IMG/VR virus record: IMGVR_UViG_3300025880_000116
Location: 1-23,758 of that record
Reading direction: 5' to 3' (one strand)
DNA length: 23,758 nucleotides
DNA from: a virus
The notes beneath the pieces were generated by a model that was given only the letters and a program-made list of their open reading frames with translations, did no database searches and was not told the DNA's origin. Positions 6,501-15,751 of the stretch are shown in pieces. The position numbers were made by a program, and so were the translations under genes. The number at the start of each line of letters is the position of its first letter. Within the stretch, counting starts at the first letter, position 1.

Positions 6501-9500
6501 TGAACAATACACTTAATCGGCCTTTGTTTCGGCAAATGGGTGGTCCGGCTGCTCCAATGCCCCAAGATATGATGCCGCCTCAAGGTATGATGCCGCCCAT
6601 GAGCCCTGAAGAGGAAGTTATAGACGCCGAGCAAAGCGCAGAAATGGCAGGCCGTGAGTTTGTTGCAAACATGATGGGCAACATCGACGCGGCGGAAGAT
6701 GTTACAAGCATGATTAACGCGCTGCGAGGCAATGACGCGCCTCTTGAAGCGCGGTACTCGGAACTAGCCGGGTATGTTGGCGAAGCGGATGCAAGCCAGA
6801 CTCCTGAAAGTGTCTTAGCGATGGTTCAGCCCGCTATTATGCTAACAGAAGAAGGCGCTATTGACAGCGGTATTGGTGAGTTAATGTCTAAAATGGCGGG
6901 TTCTGAAATGGAGACGCCCGACGGCTCGCCTACTCCGATGGGTCAAGGAGTTGGTGAACTCATGGCAATGGGGGCGGGCAGCACTCCACCCGTAAATTTT
7001 AGGAATGGCGGGCCTGTAGAGGTCCGACGTTTTGCTAATGGAACACCTCCCACGGGTAATTCAAGCGTAATATCTGAAGCTCAAAGGATGGCCCCGGCGT
7101 ACCAAAAGCTTTTTGCAGGCGCTATAGACAGCGAAGCGCGGGCCGCGGACCTTGAAGAACAGAAGCGTTTATCGCAGGCTCAAATACTTTTTGACATAGC
7201 TCAGACGGCTCTGGCCGCTGGAGCGCCTACGGCTACCCCGATGTCGGCTGCGGAGCGCATAGCTGGCGCTGTGGGTCAGACACAACTTTTTGACAAAGTG
7301 GGACAACGGTCCGCGGGTCTTTTGCAGGCTAAACAAGCGCAGGCTGCGGAAGATCGTCAGTTGCGTATGGCTGGTTTGCAAGCAGGCTTGGGTCAGGCTC
7401 AGGCTGAAGAAAAGTTTAGGCAGGAAATGCAGTTGGCTGGGGCTCGGGCTTCAAAAACAGCCCCTGATATGAAAACTATTTATAGGGTTGATGCCGACGG
7501 AAATCCAGAGATTTACGATCAATTTAACATGAAAGACGACAATGATCTTGCTAGGTACAAAGCTTTTATTGACCCAGAAAATCAAAAATCGTTAGGCTTT
7601 AAAATCTATAATGCTGAAACTATTAAACCCTTTATAAAGGCTAAAGAAACTCGTCTTACTGGTGAGATCGAAGGTGAAAAAACTTTGCCCACAGAGTTTA
7701 TTGTTAAACAACCGTTCAGTGTTACCCGAAACGGGGTAAAAGTAGAATTTAAAACTGGAGAGTTGGCATATGTAACTCAAAACGAGTTAGATAGACACGC
7801 TAACTCGCTGGGATCGATTTCATCTGGAACAGAAAGAGTAACGCTTTATCCTATCGACGGAATAGGAAGACCAACTGCTTATCTAAAATCCAGTACTCAA
7901 ATCGCCGCTCTTACAGGGCCAGACGGTGGTTACACGCTCGACCCTGCGGCTTATGTAAGTCGTCTCGACGAAGCTAAACAAGAAAGAAAAGAAGAAAGAA
8001 CATTTGTCGATAAAACTTTCTTCTTAATTGATCCTACAGGCAAAACTACACGACAAACAATAAATGTCTCGGGAGAACAGGGCAAAAAAGACGCTGAAGC
8101 TCTTTTAGCACTTGGTTATACAACGGATTCCTCAGAAGCAAATGCCGCGCTTGCTGACGCTTTTGCCCAAAAACAACAAGAACGCGGCTTTAACGCGGTG
8201 CAGTTCTATAGAAAACGTGAAGACGGGGGCTTCGATAGAACCGTCGTAAATGTCGTAACCGCGGAAGGCCGAAATAAAGCTTCGGACCTTTTGAAGGATG
8301 GATACACAACAGATAACGCCGAGGCAAACAAGGCCCTTGATGAGATTTACGGAATAAGAAAAGAAAAACGGACGGAAATGCAAACCATCCAAGCCGAAAT
8401 TCGCGCTCAAACTTTCCTTAAAATGGCAGAAATTCGCGCTGAAGATAGAACTCTTTCTAAAGAAGAGCGGGACGCCGCCGCGCTTCTTGCTAAAGAAGAG
8501 CGCGCAAAGATTGCTCTTATAGAAGCAGAAAACCGCGCAGAAGACCGCACTCTTAGCGCAGAAGACCGAGCCGTGGCCCGCAAAAAAGCTGAAGAGTATA
8601 GAGGCGAGCTCATTGCGGTTCGTTCGGATATTCGCCAAACTAAATTCGATATAGCGAAGGAAAAGAGAGCTTTAGAGACCGCTGTTGCCAAAGAAGGCAG
8701 AGACGCAGTTGCTCCGTTTACAAGAGCAATAGGCGACAAATTGTTCCGGATTGATTTGTCTAAACCAGAGGCCGACCAAATAACGCTTCTCCTAGATGAA
8801 TCTACTATTCCAGATGTGTTTGGCAGCGGAACTACTGGTAAAGTAATGAGCATTGTTTCTAACGAAGACCTGTTGTCAAAGTATGCTAACAATACTTTGT
8901 CCAAAGAGGCGGATGGAATTTCGCCTACGGACATGGAAGCCGCTTTAATTGTTTACAATTCTCCTACCAGCACGGCTTATAGCGCCGATGCAAAAGACAA
9001 TGTTACCACTCCCGGAAAAGCTTTAACTTCTACAATGATTGACGCTTTACGGATTAGAAAGTCAAACGGCCTTAGCGTTCCAACCGGAGTATATTTCCCG
9101 TTCGATAGATTAGATGCAGCGGTTGATAAACGTTTAGGAATTGAAAATGGTTTAGACCAAGCCCCTCCAATGACCGCGTTTTTAGGTGATGCCGCGTGGG
9201 GTTCTAAAGCGTTTGTTCAAAATCTTGTAAACAATGGATTGGAGTTTGTTCAAGCCCCGTCGTACTTTACCGAAGCTAAAGACGCCATAGAAGCTGTAAA
9301 AAACCTTAACCAAGAGTTTTCCACAATATTTTTGGCTGCTGTAGAAATCAGGGACAGTGTATACCAAGGTAAAAAGCTGGACGACTTAACACCAAAACCC
9401 GCCGCGTTTTGGGGAACAGGGCCTGACGCGGCTCGTTCAAAAGCTCTAAACCTTTACGAGCGTTTATCGCGTACAATACAAATAGCTGAAGACCAACTCG

Positions 9501-9739
9501 CTGATCCAAGTATTCCTATGCCGCAAACTGGACCCAAGTCAGTTCAAAGTAAACGAGAGATTATTCAAAAACTAAAAGACCTTAAAGCAGGGTATGGTGT
9601 ACTGGCGGGCCTTGATTTACTATCAAGAGGGATGGACCCGGCAGACATAGCCCGTTCAGCAAAGGAACAGGCGCTCATTGACGAGCTAGACAGGCTTTCC
9701 GGAATAGGTGGAGGTGACGAGAATGACCCCGACAACTGA
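6500..9739 (+). CDS. Large charged coiled-coil internal virion protein
   Basis: This 1079-aa protein begins in a TGATG overlap with the previous gene. The N-terminus is Met/Pro-rich (RQMGGPAAPM, then MMPPQGMMPPM), followed by an acidic helical region and the motif FRNGGPVEVRRFANG (167-181). Residues 190-315 are mostly Ala/Gln helix. Two clear copies of a small alpha/beta domain follow at about 505-557 and 566-619 (each with GYTTD-x-x-EAN-x-AL), with two weaker possible copies at about 326-376 and 446-490. Residues 620-735 form a very charged helix with a 33-residue repeat. The C-terminal third (740-1079) looks globular and unfamiliar. There is no Walker motif, metal site or membrane segment. 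Size, composition and position suggest a major internal or ejection protein, like gp15/gp16 of T7 in role, although no sequence similarity to those is claimed. Confidence 0.55.
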   Translation: MNNTLNRPLFRQMGGPAAPMPQDMMPPQGMMPPMSPEEEVIDAEQSAEMAGREFVANMMGNIDAAEDVTSMINALRGNDAPLEARYSELAGYVGEADASQTPESVLAMVQPAIMLTEEGAIDSGIGELMSKMAGSEMETPDGSPTPMGQGVGELMAMGAGSTPPVNFRNGGPVEVRRFANGTPPTGNSSVISEAQRMAPAYQKLFAGAIDSEARAADLEEQKRLSQAQILFDIAQTALAAGAPTATPMSAAERIAGAVGQTQLFDKVGQRSAGLLQAKQAQAAEDRQLRMAGLQAGLGQAQAEEKFRQEMQLAGARASKTAPDMKTIYRVDADGNPEIYDQFNMKDDNDLARYKAFIDPENQKSLGFKIYNAETIKPFIKAKETRLTGEIEGEKTLPTEFIVKQPFSVTRNGVKVEFKTGELAYVTQNELDRHANSLGSISSGTERVTLYPIDGIGRPTAYLKSSTQIAALTGPDGGYTLDPAAYVSRLDEAKQERKEERTFVDKTFFLIDPTGKTTRQTINVSGEQGKKDAEALLALGYTTDSSEANAALADAFAQKQQERGFNAVQFYRKREDGGFDRTVVNVVTAEGRNKASDLLKDGYTTDNAEANKALDEIYGIRKEKRTEMQTIQAEIRAQTFLKMAEIRAEDRTLSKEERDAAALLAKEERAKIALIEAENRAEDRTLSAEDRAVARKKAEEYRGELIAVRSDIRQTKFDIAKEKRALETAVAKEGRDAVAPFTRAIGDKLFRIDLSKPEADQITLLLDESTIPDVFGSGTTGKVMSIVSNEDLLSKYANNTLSKEADGISPTDMEAALIVYNSPTSTAYSADAKDNVTTPGKALTSTMIDALRIRKSNGLSVPTGVYFPFDRLDAAVDKRLGIENGLDQAPPMTAFLGDAAWGSKAFVQNLVNNGLEFVQAPSYFTEAKDAIEAVKNLNQEFSTIFLAAVEIRDSVYQGKKLDDLTPKPAAFWGTGPDAARSKALNLYERLSRTIQIAEDQLADPSIPMPQTGPKSVQSKREIIQKLKDLKAGYGVLAGLDLLSRGMDPADIARSAKEQALIDELDRLSGIGGGDENDPDN
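8012..8356 (+). repeat. Tandem pair of about 55-residue domains in the coiled-coil virion protein
   Basis: Residues 505-557 and 566-619 of the 1079-aa protein align as two copies of one module. Each has an opening strand (TFFLIDPTGKTTRQTINV and VQFYRKREDGGFDRTVVNV), a helix ending in L-x-x-GYTTD, and a helix starting EAN-x-AL. The DNA coding for the two GYTTD segments (near 8113 and 8299) differs mainly at third positions. Confidence 0.7.
8357..8704 (+). repeat. Charged helix with 33-residue repeat
   Basis: Residues 620-735 are almost entirely Glu, Lys, Arg, Ala and Ile/Leu. The phrase RAEDRTLS occurs twice, at about 646-653 and 679-686, exactly 33 residues apart, each followed by (K/A)-E-(E/D)-R. 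Thirty-three is three hendecads, a spacing typical of long straight or slightly right-handed coiled coils. Confidence 0.65.
9710..9717 (+). promoter_or_regulatory. Very strong Shine-Dalgarno sequence fixing the start of the giant virion gene
   Basis: GGAGGTGA is an eight-base match to the anti-Shine-Dalgarno end of 16S rRNA and lies five bases before ATG 9723. It overlaps the upstream in-frame GTG at 9708, which therefore cannot use it. This makes ATG 9723 the preferred start. Confidence 0.8.
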
Positions 9740-12700
9740 GGACGACATCGTAATTGATTCTCAAGGCCCTGTCATAGAGGATGTTGTAACGGAGCCTGTT
9801 ATAGAGGATGTCGTAGAGCCTGTCGTAGAGCCTGTCGTTAGTGAATACGTTGTGGCACCGTCGCCTCTGGCGGATAACGGGTTTGACTATTATGATTTTC
9901 GGCAGAACGGTAGAATAGATTTTTCTCCGGAATACTTCGAAGAAATAATGAAATTATATGGGTCAAGAAAAAAACTTCGTGGAAATCGGGGTCGTGGAGC
10001 AAACACAGAGGCCACCGTAGCACCAAACACATATACTCCGACACAAGCCTTTGCTATTCAAGCCGCTGCGGAATTTAATGCGCGAACTGGAATGGGAGAC
10101 TATAGGTCTTTAAGGGACGGGACTTCTAAATTTAGACCCGGCGTAAAACTTACAGACAAACAGATTTTAAAATATATCACAACGATGGAGGAAAAAGGCT
10201 TTTTAGAAAGCCTTGGAACGCGCCTTGTTGAAAACGTGCCGTCAGCCACGGCCTTCGGAGCAGGGTTTGCGACGGGTAAAAAAATTCAAAGTATTGCTCC
10301 TAACATTCAAGGCCGTCTTTCTTTTGGAGCACCTGTGCTTGACCGGATGGCTCAAGCGGGTCAAACCGCGTATACCGCGGGCCGTTTTGCAATCCCTTAT
10401 ATTACTGGGATTGCGTCCAGTATATTTAGTGCGGATTACGGGGAACCCTTCGGAGAATTATTTTTAGGCAAGAAGACACTTCCTACACCCGACACTTATT
10501 CAACTATGCGTTCGGGAGAAGTCGCCGCAGACATTGCAGCTTTTTCACCTTATACGTTTTTTGCAGACCGTGCGGCCTCAAACATGTTGACCGATTATTT
10601 CACTAACAGGTTAGCTAATAATTCGGACATGTTTGGAAGAGGGTTTAACTTCTCAGATACCGCATCTACTTCTTTTGCAAAACAATGGAAAAATGCACAG
10701 AAAGTCGCTGCGAAGAGAACAAATACAAGAGGCGATCCTCGTGTATTTGAAGGCAGCGCCGTTCCCGGTCCTTTAAACATAAACGATTTAAACGAGCGTG
10801 GTGTAGCGGCTGTATTGCAAGGAAAGACGGCCCCCGGTGTTCTAAGAATGCTACTGACTATTGAAAACAGTTTAAAAACGGCCGGAAAAGATGCTCGAAA
10901 AAATCCGGGGTTAACATTGTTTTATGAAACAGTGGCCGCAACAGGCGCTAGTCTTTTTGTAAAAGGGGCCGCTGAAAGCAGCCCTTTTGGAAGTGCTGAA
11001 ACTACCGCAGAGTTGCTTGGGGGTATAGCCTTACCTATGTTCGCGGGTCAAACCGTTATAGGGGTTGGTAAAAAAATAGCGCCTTATCTCAAAACATTTA
11101 ATCAGAATAGAAAAGATTTAGGTTTAGTTCGGGGAACGGCGCAGACTGTTAGAGACGTGGCACAAGAAACTAGGGACGAGCGCGGGTTCCTTATGGTTGT
11201 AGATGTTTTAGAAAGAGCGGGTTCTTTAGACGATCCAAAACAACTAAACGAGCTTATTGCATCTTTAGAAGCCGCAAAAACAATTGACGGAAACAGGCAA
11301 ACAGCGGGTCAAGCTTCTAAAAACCCGGCTATTATGGCAATGGAAGCTGCTTTAGCCCGAGACTTCGATAGTCTTAGTGCGGCTCAAAAAGCTGCTAGAC
11401 AAAAAGAAGTAGAATTTCTAGAGGGCGTTTTAGAACAACTTGCGTTTGCGGAAGGTACGGAGTTTTCAAAAGAAGCTTTTACTATTGGAGCGCAAATAAA
11501 AGAAGCTATACAAGAAAGGGCTTTAAATGCGCGTCTTGTGTCCGCGGAACAAAACCTTTTAAAAGCGTTTCAACAAGTTGAAACTTCTGGAAAGCCTGTT
11601 TTAGGACCAGACGGGCAACCTTTAACCGCCGCAGAAAGAACCGCTTTAGATAACGAAGGTGTAATGGACCTTTCAGAACGCTTGTTTGAAATGTTAAAAG
11701 CACAAAAAGGATTTGCTCGCAGTCAACAAGAAACTCTTTATAAAAAAGTTGGAAACCTTAATGTAGACGAATTCTTTACCGATGATGGTGCAACTTCAAC
11801 CGTTCCTAAGTTTATACGGCTTCTTATAGACCAAGACGATGTTATTGAAGAAAGTTCTGTTAAAAAAGAACTTTCGGCACTCTATAGGTTTGCCCAGAGG
11901 CAGTCCGACGCTCTAAACTTAAACTACGATTTAGCTCTGGAAAGACCTGCGGCGGAAAAATTTAGTAAAGCTTTAGATAAGAACACGGCCTCCTTTTCTT
12001 TGGAAATGTTCGAGCTTTTTAGGGCAAAACTTGCCCCTCAATTAGACAACTCAGGCATTCCTGAAGTCGTGACTGATCCAATGATTCGTCAGGTCAGGGA
12101 AGCCCGAAATCAAGTTTCAAAAAGAGACAGCAAAGACCGTTATGATCTATACGACAGCTTTTTAAATGCGCTTATAGAAAAACGAAAAACGCAAGCTCCA
12201 GACGCTACGGCTCAAGCTCAAAACGCGGCACGGGATGCTGAGGCTCGTGATTTTGATGACCAAGCCAGCGTTCTGTTTCAAGGCTTAAACGACGGTGAAA
12301 CGCAATCATTTAATAACTTTATGATAAGCATAGAGAATTTAAACCCTGCTGAAAAAGCTGGAGCAATTCGAAAGTTTGTTGCTGAAAACAGCATGAGACC
12401 CGATGCTCATCCGGGAAAAATTCTAGCGGAAAAGATGGACTTTTTAGCTAGCAACCCGTTAGTAAAAGTTCCTGATGCAAGTCAGGTAGACTCTGCGGGT
12501 ATTTCTCTATCGGAACTTAGACAGATTAGAACAGAAGCTTTAGACATTGCACGAGATGGTCAAAAGTCACCCACTGTTCGAAGGGCCGCTGGCTTGTTTG
12601 CATCTGCGGTCGAAGACGACATTTCTAACTTTTCTAATTTTGGAGGTGGAGACACTTCTTCGGCGCAAATACGGGCTTTGCAAGATGCAAACGCATTTAC

Positions 12701-14384
12701 AAAAGCTTTTGCAGATGTGTTTTACCGCAGTTACGTTGGAGATGCTTTATCTCAGACTAAAGCGGGCGCTTATAGAATTGCGCCCGAAACTATGGGGGCT
12801 AATTTTACAACCTCTCGGTTTGATCCTAATTTCTTAAAAATTAGAGACATAGAAGAAGTCGGTAGATTTATGCGGGACCAAGGAATACCCGGCGGCGAAG
12901 GGGCTTTGGACTCCGTTAATGGCGTTATAGATCGTATAATTAGAACCGCTAGGGCTGAATCCATTGATCCAGAAACAAACGCCGTTTCGCAAAAGCGGTT
13001 GCGTCAATGGTTACAAAAAAACCAACAACTGTCAGAACTCTTTCCAGAAGTCTTTGCGGACCTAAATAATTTTGCGGTTGCAAAAGCTACGTTTGAAGCA
13101 ACAACGTCCGGTGTTTCTGCACAGAAAGCGGCGTTAGAAAAACAGATAAATTATACTAGCGTCTTGCGTAGTAAAACAGGAGAAGTTAGGACGAATCCCA
13201 CTTCGGCAATTGCAGAAGCAATGGCTGCGGGAAAAGATCAAGTTCCGGCGTTAGCTAGGTTAATTGATATTATACCTTCTAAAGGAACCGTTGAAAAAGC
13301 TCCTCTTTACGAAATAACTGATCCAGCAACTGGAATTGTGACAAAGTTTTTTGACCGCAAATCTGCTAGGGCTGCTCTAGAAACTATCCCCGGAGGAAAG
13401 ATTACTCAGAAGAATTTGTCCGTCACTCGTGATGAGGCTTTGGATGGATTTAAGTCTTCGTTTTTTGAATACCTCGTATTTGGACAAGCGGGAGGTAGAG
13501 GCGGCTCTGCAATACAAGACCCTTTAAAACTATACCGAGACCTCTTTGAAAAACGCTTGGTTGTCGGTGGGAAAACGTCCTCTCGTAGAGGTGACAAACG
13601 CCGTTACGACACTCTCACAGGCTACTTACAAAAAAAGGGTGTTTTTAACGAGCAAGAAGTTGCGGGCTTGAAGAAAACTTTAGAAGCATTAATTTCTGCA
13701 AAAACAGACGATGCCGCGGCAATGCTTGGAGAAAACTTTGAAGAGGCCAAGCCAATCCTAGACTTTGGGTTGGCAATCTTCGGCTCCGCAATCGGTACAA
13801 AATCACAGAGCTTATTGACCGGGGGTCAAGGCGGACCGGGGTCAATTATTGCCGCAGGTAAGGGCGCCGAAGCTATGCGCAACATCTTTTTACGGATGCC
13901 TCAAAATCAACGGATGCTGTTTACTGCGGAACTGCTGCAAAAACCAGAATTAATGGCAATGATGCTTAGAAAATATGGGGATGGGGACCAGAAAAAAGGC
14001 GTTGTGCAAACGGTTGTAGACTGGTTAAAAACCAACGGGTTTTCCGTGGCTCCTCGCAGGGCATTTAGTACATCTGTTCAAGGGGACCGGGAACCTACTT
14101 CAGAACAGTTTGACCCCGGCACATTTAAAAACTTACCCTCCAACGACCAACAAGGCGCGGTAGCTCCCGCGCCTGTTGCGGCTCCCGCTCCGCGGCCCCC
14201 GGTCCAGAGACCTTCGCCTGTGGCAACTCCCACCACCCGGGCGTCGGCCGTACCTAGTCCTTCTCCAGACCCCGCGCCTGTTAATACGGGCCCGGTTGAT
14301 AGGACTAGGTACGCTGCCCTGTTTCCTAACGACATGGCTTCAGGTATGATTAGACAATCTCAAGGAATAGGAAGTTTGATATGA
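9723..14384 (+). CDS. Giant internal virion protein of unknown fold (1553 aa)
   Basis: The start is taken at ATG 9723 because of the strong ribosome binding site in front of it; this gives a 17-base overlap with the previous gene. The first 45 residues contain an acidic repeat (PVIEDVV twice, then PVVE and PVVS). A globular region follows, with Gly/Ala-rich hydrophobic stretches around residues 155-215 and 395-450 that could touch membranes. Most of 470-1250 looks like long helices with many Gln, Glu, Lys and Ala. The C-terminus has a Pro/Ala-rich linker (about 1475-1525) and a final segment RYAALFPNDMASGMIRQSQGIGSL that I associate with marine phage virion proteins. Nothing identifies an enzyme. 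The length exceeds T7 gp16 (about 1300 aa), which plays the comparable ejection role. No homology to gp16 or to N4 virion RNA polymerase is visible. Confidence 0.55.
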   Translation: MTPTTEDDIVIDSQGPVIEDVVTEPVIEDVVEPVVEPVVSEYVVAPSPLADNGFDYYDFRQNGRIDFSPEYFEEIMKLYGSRKKLRGNRGRGANTEATVAPNTYTPTQAFAIQAAAEFNARTGMGDYRSLRDGTSKFRPGVKLTDKQILKYITTMEEKGFLESLGTRLVENVPSATAFGAGFATGKKIQSIAPNIQGRLSFGAPVLDRMAQAGQTAYTAGRFAIPYITGIASSIFSADYGEPFGELFLGKKTLPTPDTYSTMRSGEVAADIAAFSPYTFFADRAASNMLTDYFTNRLANNSDMFGRGFNFSDTASTSFAKQWKNAQKVAAKRTNTRGDPRVFEGSAVPGPLNINDLNERGVAAVLQGKTAPGVLRMLLTIENSLKTAGKDARKNPGLTLFYETVAATGASLFVKGAAESSPFGSAETTAELLGGIALPMFAGQTVIGVGKKIAPYLKTFNQNRKDLGLVRGTAQTVRDVAQETRDERGFLMVVDVLERAGSLDDPKQLNELIASLEAAKTIDGNRQTAGQASKNPAIMAMEAALARDFDSLSAAQKAARQKEVEFLEGVLEQLAFAEGTEFSKEAFTIGAQIKEAIQERALNARLVSAEQNLLKAFQQVETSGKPVLGPDGQPLTAAERTALDNEGVMDLSERLFEMLKAQKGFARSQQETLYKKVGNLNVDEFFTDDGATSTVPKFIRLLIDQDDVIEESSVKKELSALYRFAQRQSDALNLNYDLALERPAAEKFSKALDKNTASFSLEMFELFRAKLAPQLDNSGIPEVVTDPMIRQVREARNQVSKRDSKDRYDLYDSFLNALIEKRKTQAPDATAQAQNAARDAEARDFDDQASVLFQGLNDGETQSFNNFMISIENLNPAEKAGAIRKFVAENSMRPDAHPGKILAEKMDFLASNPLVKVPDASQVDSAGISLSELRQIRTEALDIARDGQKSPTVRRAAGLFASAVEDDISNFSNFGGGDTSSAQIRALQDANAFTKAFADVFYRSYVGDALSQTKAGAYRIAPETMGANFTTSRFDPNFLKIRDIEEVGRFMRDQGIPGGEGALDSVNGVIDRIIRTARAESIDPETNAVSQKRLRQWLQKNQQLSELFPEVFADLNNFAVAKATFEATTSGVSAQKAALEKQINYTSVLRSKTGEVRTNPTSAIAEAMAAGKDQVPALARLIDIIPSKGTVEKAPLYEITDPATGIVTKFFDRKSARAALETIPGGKITQKNLSVTRDEALDGFKSSFFEYLVFGQAGGRGGSAIQDPLKLYRDLFEKRLVVGGKTSSRRGDKRRYDTLTGYLQKKGVFNEQEVAGLKKTLEALISAKTDDAAAMLGENFEEAKPILDFGLAIFGSAIGTKSQSLLTGGQGGPGSIIAAGKGAEAMRNIFLRMPQNQRMLFTAELLQKPELMAMMLRKYGDGDQKKGVVQTVVDWLKTNGFSVAPRRAFSTSVQGDREPTSEQFDPGTFKNLPSNDQQGAVAPAPVAAPAPRPPVQRPSPVATPTTRASAVPSPSPDPAPVNTGPVDRTRYAALFPNDMASGMIRQSQGIGSLI
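9768..9839 (+). repeat. Short DNA tandem repeat coding PVIEDVV / EPVV units
   Basis: A 21-base unit starting CCTGTCATAGAGGATG occurs at 9768-9788 and again, with two changes, at 9795-9815. It is followed by 12-base units of the type GAGCCTGTCGTA. The near-identity at DNA level, including third positions, suggests recent slippage or duplication, unlike the older protein repeats of the upstream genes. The product is an acidic, valine-rich N-terminal extension. Confidence 0.75.
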
Positions 14385-15751
14385 ACCGTTCAATGATGCC
14401 CAAGCAAATCATGGCGTATAATCAAGGCGGAATAGCTTCCTTTGTTCCTCAACAGACTCAGATCATGGGACAGCCTCATCGTCTGGCATATGTAAATCCG
14501 CAGGAAGAGCAGATGATGCTCAATGCAGGTGGCGCGGGTCTTCCCGGTCCCGGCGGAATCCCGGCTTACTGGACTCTAACTGAGCCCAGCACTTGGGCGG
14601 GTGGCTCAAACTATGAACCGGGTGCTGGTTTTCAAGGAATTGGAAATTTTAACGCTTCTGACAACAATAATGCCGCGGCTACTAATAACAGTGACGATAA
14701 CGACTCAACTCCGACTTTTAATAGTTTGTCTGAAGCGTCTAAGGCGGGTTACCACGGGCAGGCCGTAAACATTGCGGGCAAGGGCCTTCAGAAGGTTGAG
14801 TTCGCAGACGATAGCTACAACACTCAGATGTCAAATGCTTCGGCGGCAGCTTCTAACGACACCCCCGGCGTAATAGACAGCATCTTGATGAGCATAGGAG
14901 CTAAAAAGAAAACTCCGGGGTATAATGCCGCGGTGGCATTGAATCTAGCAAACAGTTTACTTCCTTATAACCCAACCGCTAATGACGACAATAACAACGT
15001 CGTGGACTCTGTTAATGAAACTGGTACGGACGAAACTGTAGATGGTGAAGAAGAAATTCAATACACTCAGATGAAACCGTTTTATGGTGGTTATCAGCCT
15101 TCCACAATGGCAAGCACTTTAGTACCCTCGCAGTTAACAAGGCCTACTGGGGCAAACCCACGCCTTGATCCGATCTTTCCGCAGCAACCTCCGTCGGACT
15201 TTTATATTGATGACGGCTTCCCGCCTATTGATCCCGGTTTTAATATTGATGATGGAAGAATACGTAACTTTGATTTCGGTGCGCCTGCAAATTTAGGCGA
15301 CACGCATTATGATCCGGAGCTTGACACAACATATACTTATCAGGAAAAGCCTGACGGACAGGGCGGTTTTTATTCGGGTTGGGATATAACCCAAGGTACA
15401 GGCCCCAAAATGGTGCTATACGGCGGAGGTGGATCGCAGGGTTTAATGAACAATGACATCTCTGCTCAAGGCGTCGGAACGAATTTTGGCACGGTTATGC
15501 CAGAAATTAATCCTTTAACGGGCCTGCCACAGACCGCTTCAACAAACAGTGGGGGTCAATTCAATTCTTTGGCAGAGTTAGACGCTTTCCAACAGCAATA
15601 CCCGAGCGCGAACCTGATGGGAGAATATCAAAGGTTAAGAGCTTTAGAGGGCGGTATACCTGCCGTGGCTCAGTTGCCAGACCGAGGTGTAGCCAGCATC
15701 TTTGGTAACGAACAAGCGCCGCAATACATGTATCAAGGGATTATGGGTTAA
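14381..15751 (+). CDS. Low-complexity virion protein of unknown function
   Basis: This 456-aa protein starts in an ATGA overlap with the giant gene. It begins MNRSMMPKQIMAYNQGGIASF and has NAGGAGLPGPGGIPAYW at 48-64. Asn/Asp/Ser/Thr-rich stretches at 91-113 and 200-224 are likely disordered. Between 260 and 300 are Pro/Asp-rich repeated phrases (FYIDDGFPPIDPGFNIDDGRI). The C-terminus has a helix-like segment (LAELDAFQQQYPSANLMGEYQRLRALEGG) and ends in RGVASIFGNEQAPQYMYQGIMG. The opening GGIASF resembles GGLASF near the start of the 464-aa protein. I recognise no domain. It is probably a flexible virion component, given its place between two virion genes, but function is unknown. Confidence 0.5.
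   Translation: MNRSMMPKQIMAYNQGGIASFVPQQTQIMGQPHRLAYVNPQEEQMMLNAGGAGLPGPGGIPAYWTLTEPSTWAGGSNYEPGAGFQGIGNFNASDNNNAAATNNSDDNDSTPTFNSLSEASKAGYHGQAVNIAGKGLQKVEFADDSYNTQMSNASAAASNDTPGVIDSILMSIGAKKKTPGYNAAVALNLANSLLPYNPTANDDNNNVVDSVNETGTDETVDGEEEIQYTQMKPFYGGYQPSTMASTLVPSQLTRPTGANPRLDPIFPQQPPSDFYIDDGFPPIDPGFNIDDGRIRNFDFGAPANLGDTHYDPELDTTYTYQEKPDGQGGFYSGWDITQGTGPKMVLYGGGGSQGLMNNDISAQGVGTNFGTVMPEINPLTGLPQTASTNSGGQFNSLAELDAFQQQYPSANLMGEYQRLRALEGGIPAVAQLPDRGVASIFGNEQAPQYMYQGIMG

Noticed and set aside
8132-8934. Two open frames on the minus strand (8132-8638 and 8407-8934)
   Set aside because: They mirror the Glu/Lys/Ala-rich helix on the plus strand, giving Ser/Phe/Ala-rich products with no recognisable motif, ribosome binding site or promoter.
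9708-9722. Upstream GTG start for the giant virion gene (five more residues)
   Set aside because: The strong GGAGGTGA ribosome binding site lies after this GTG and at ideal distance from ATG 9723.
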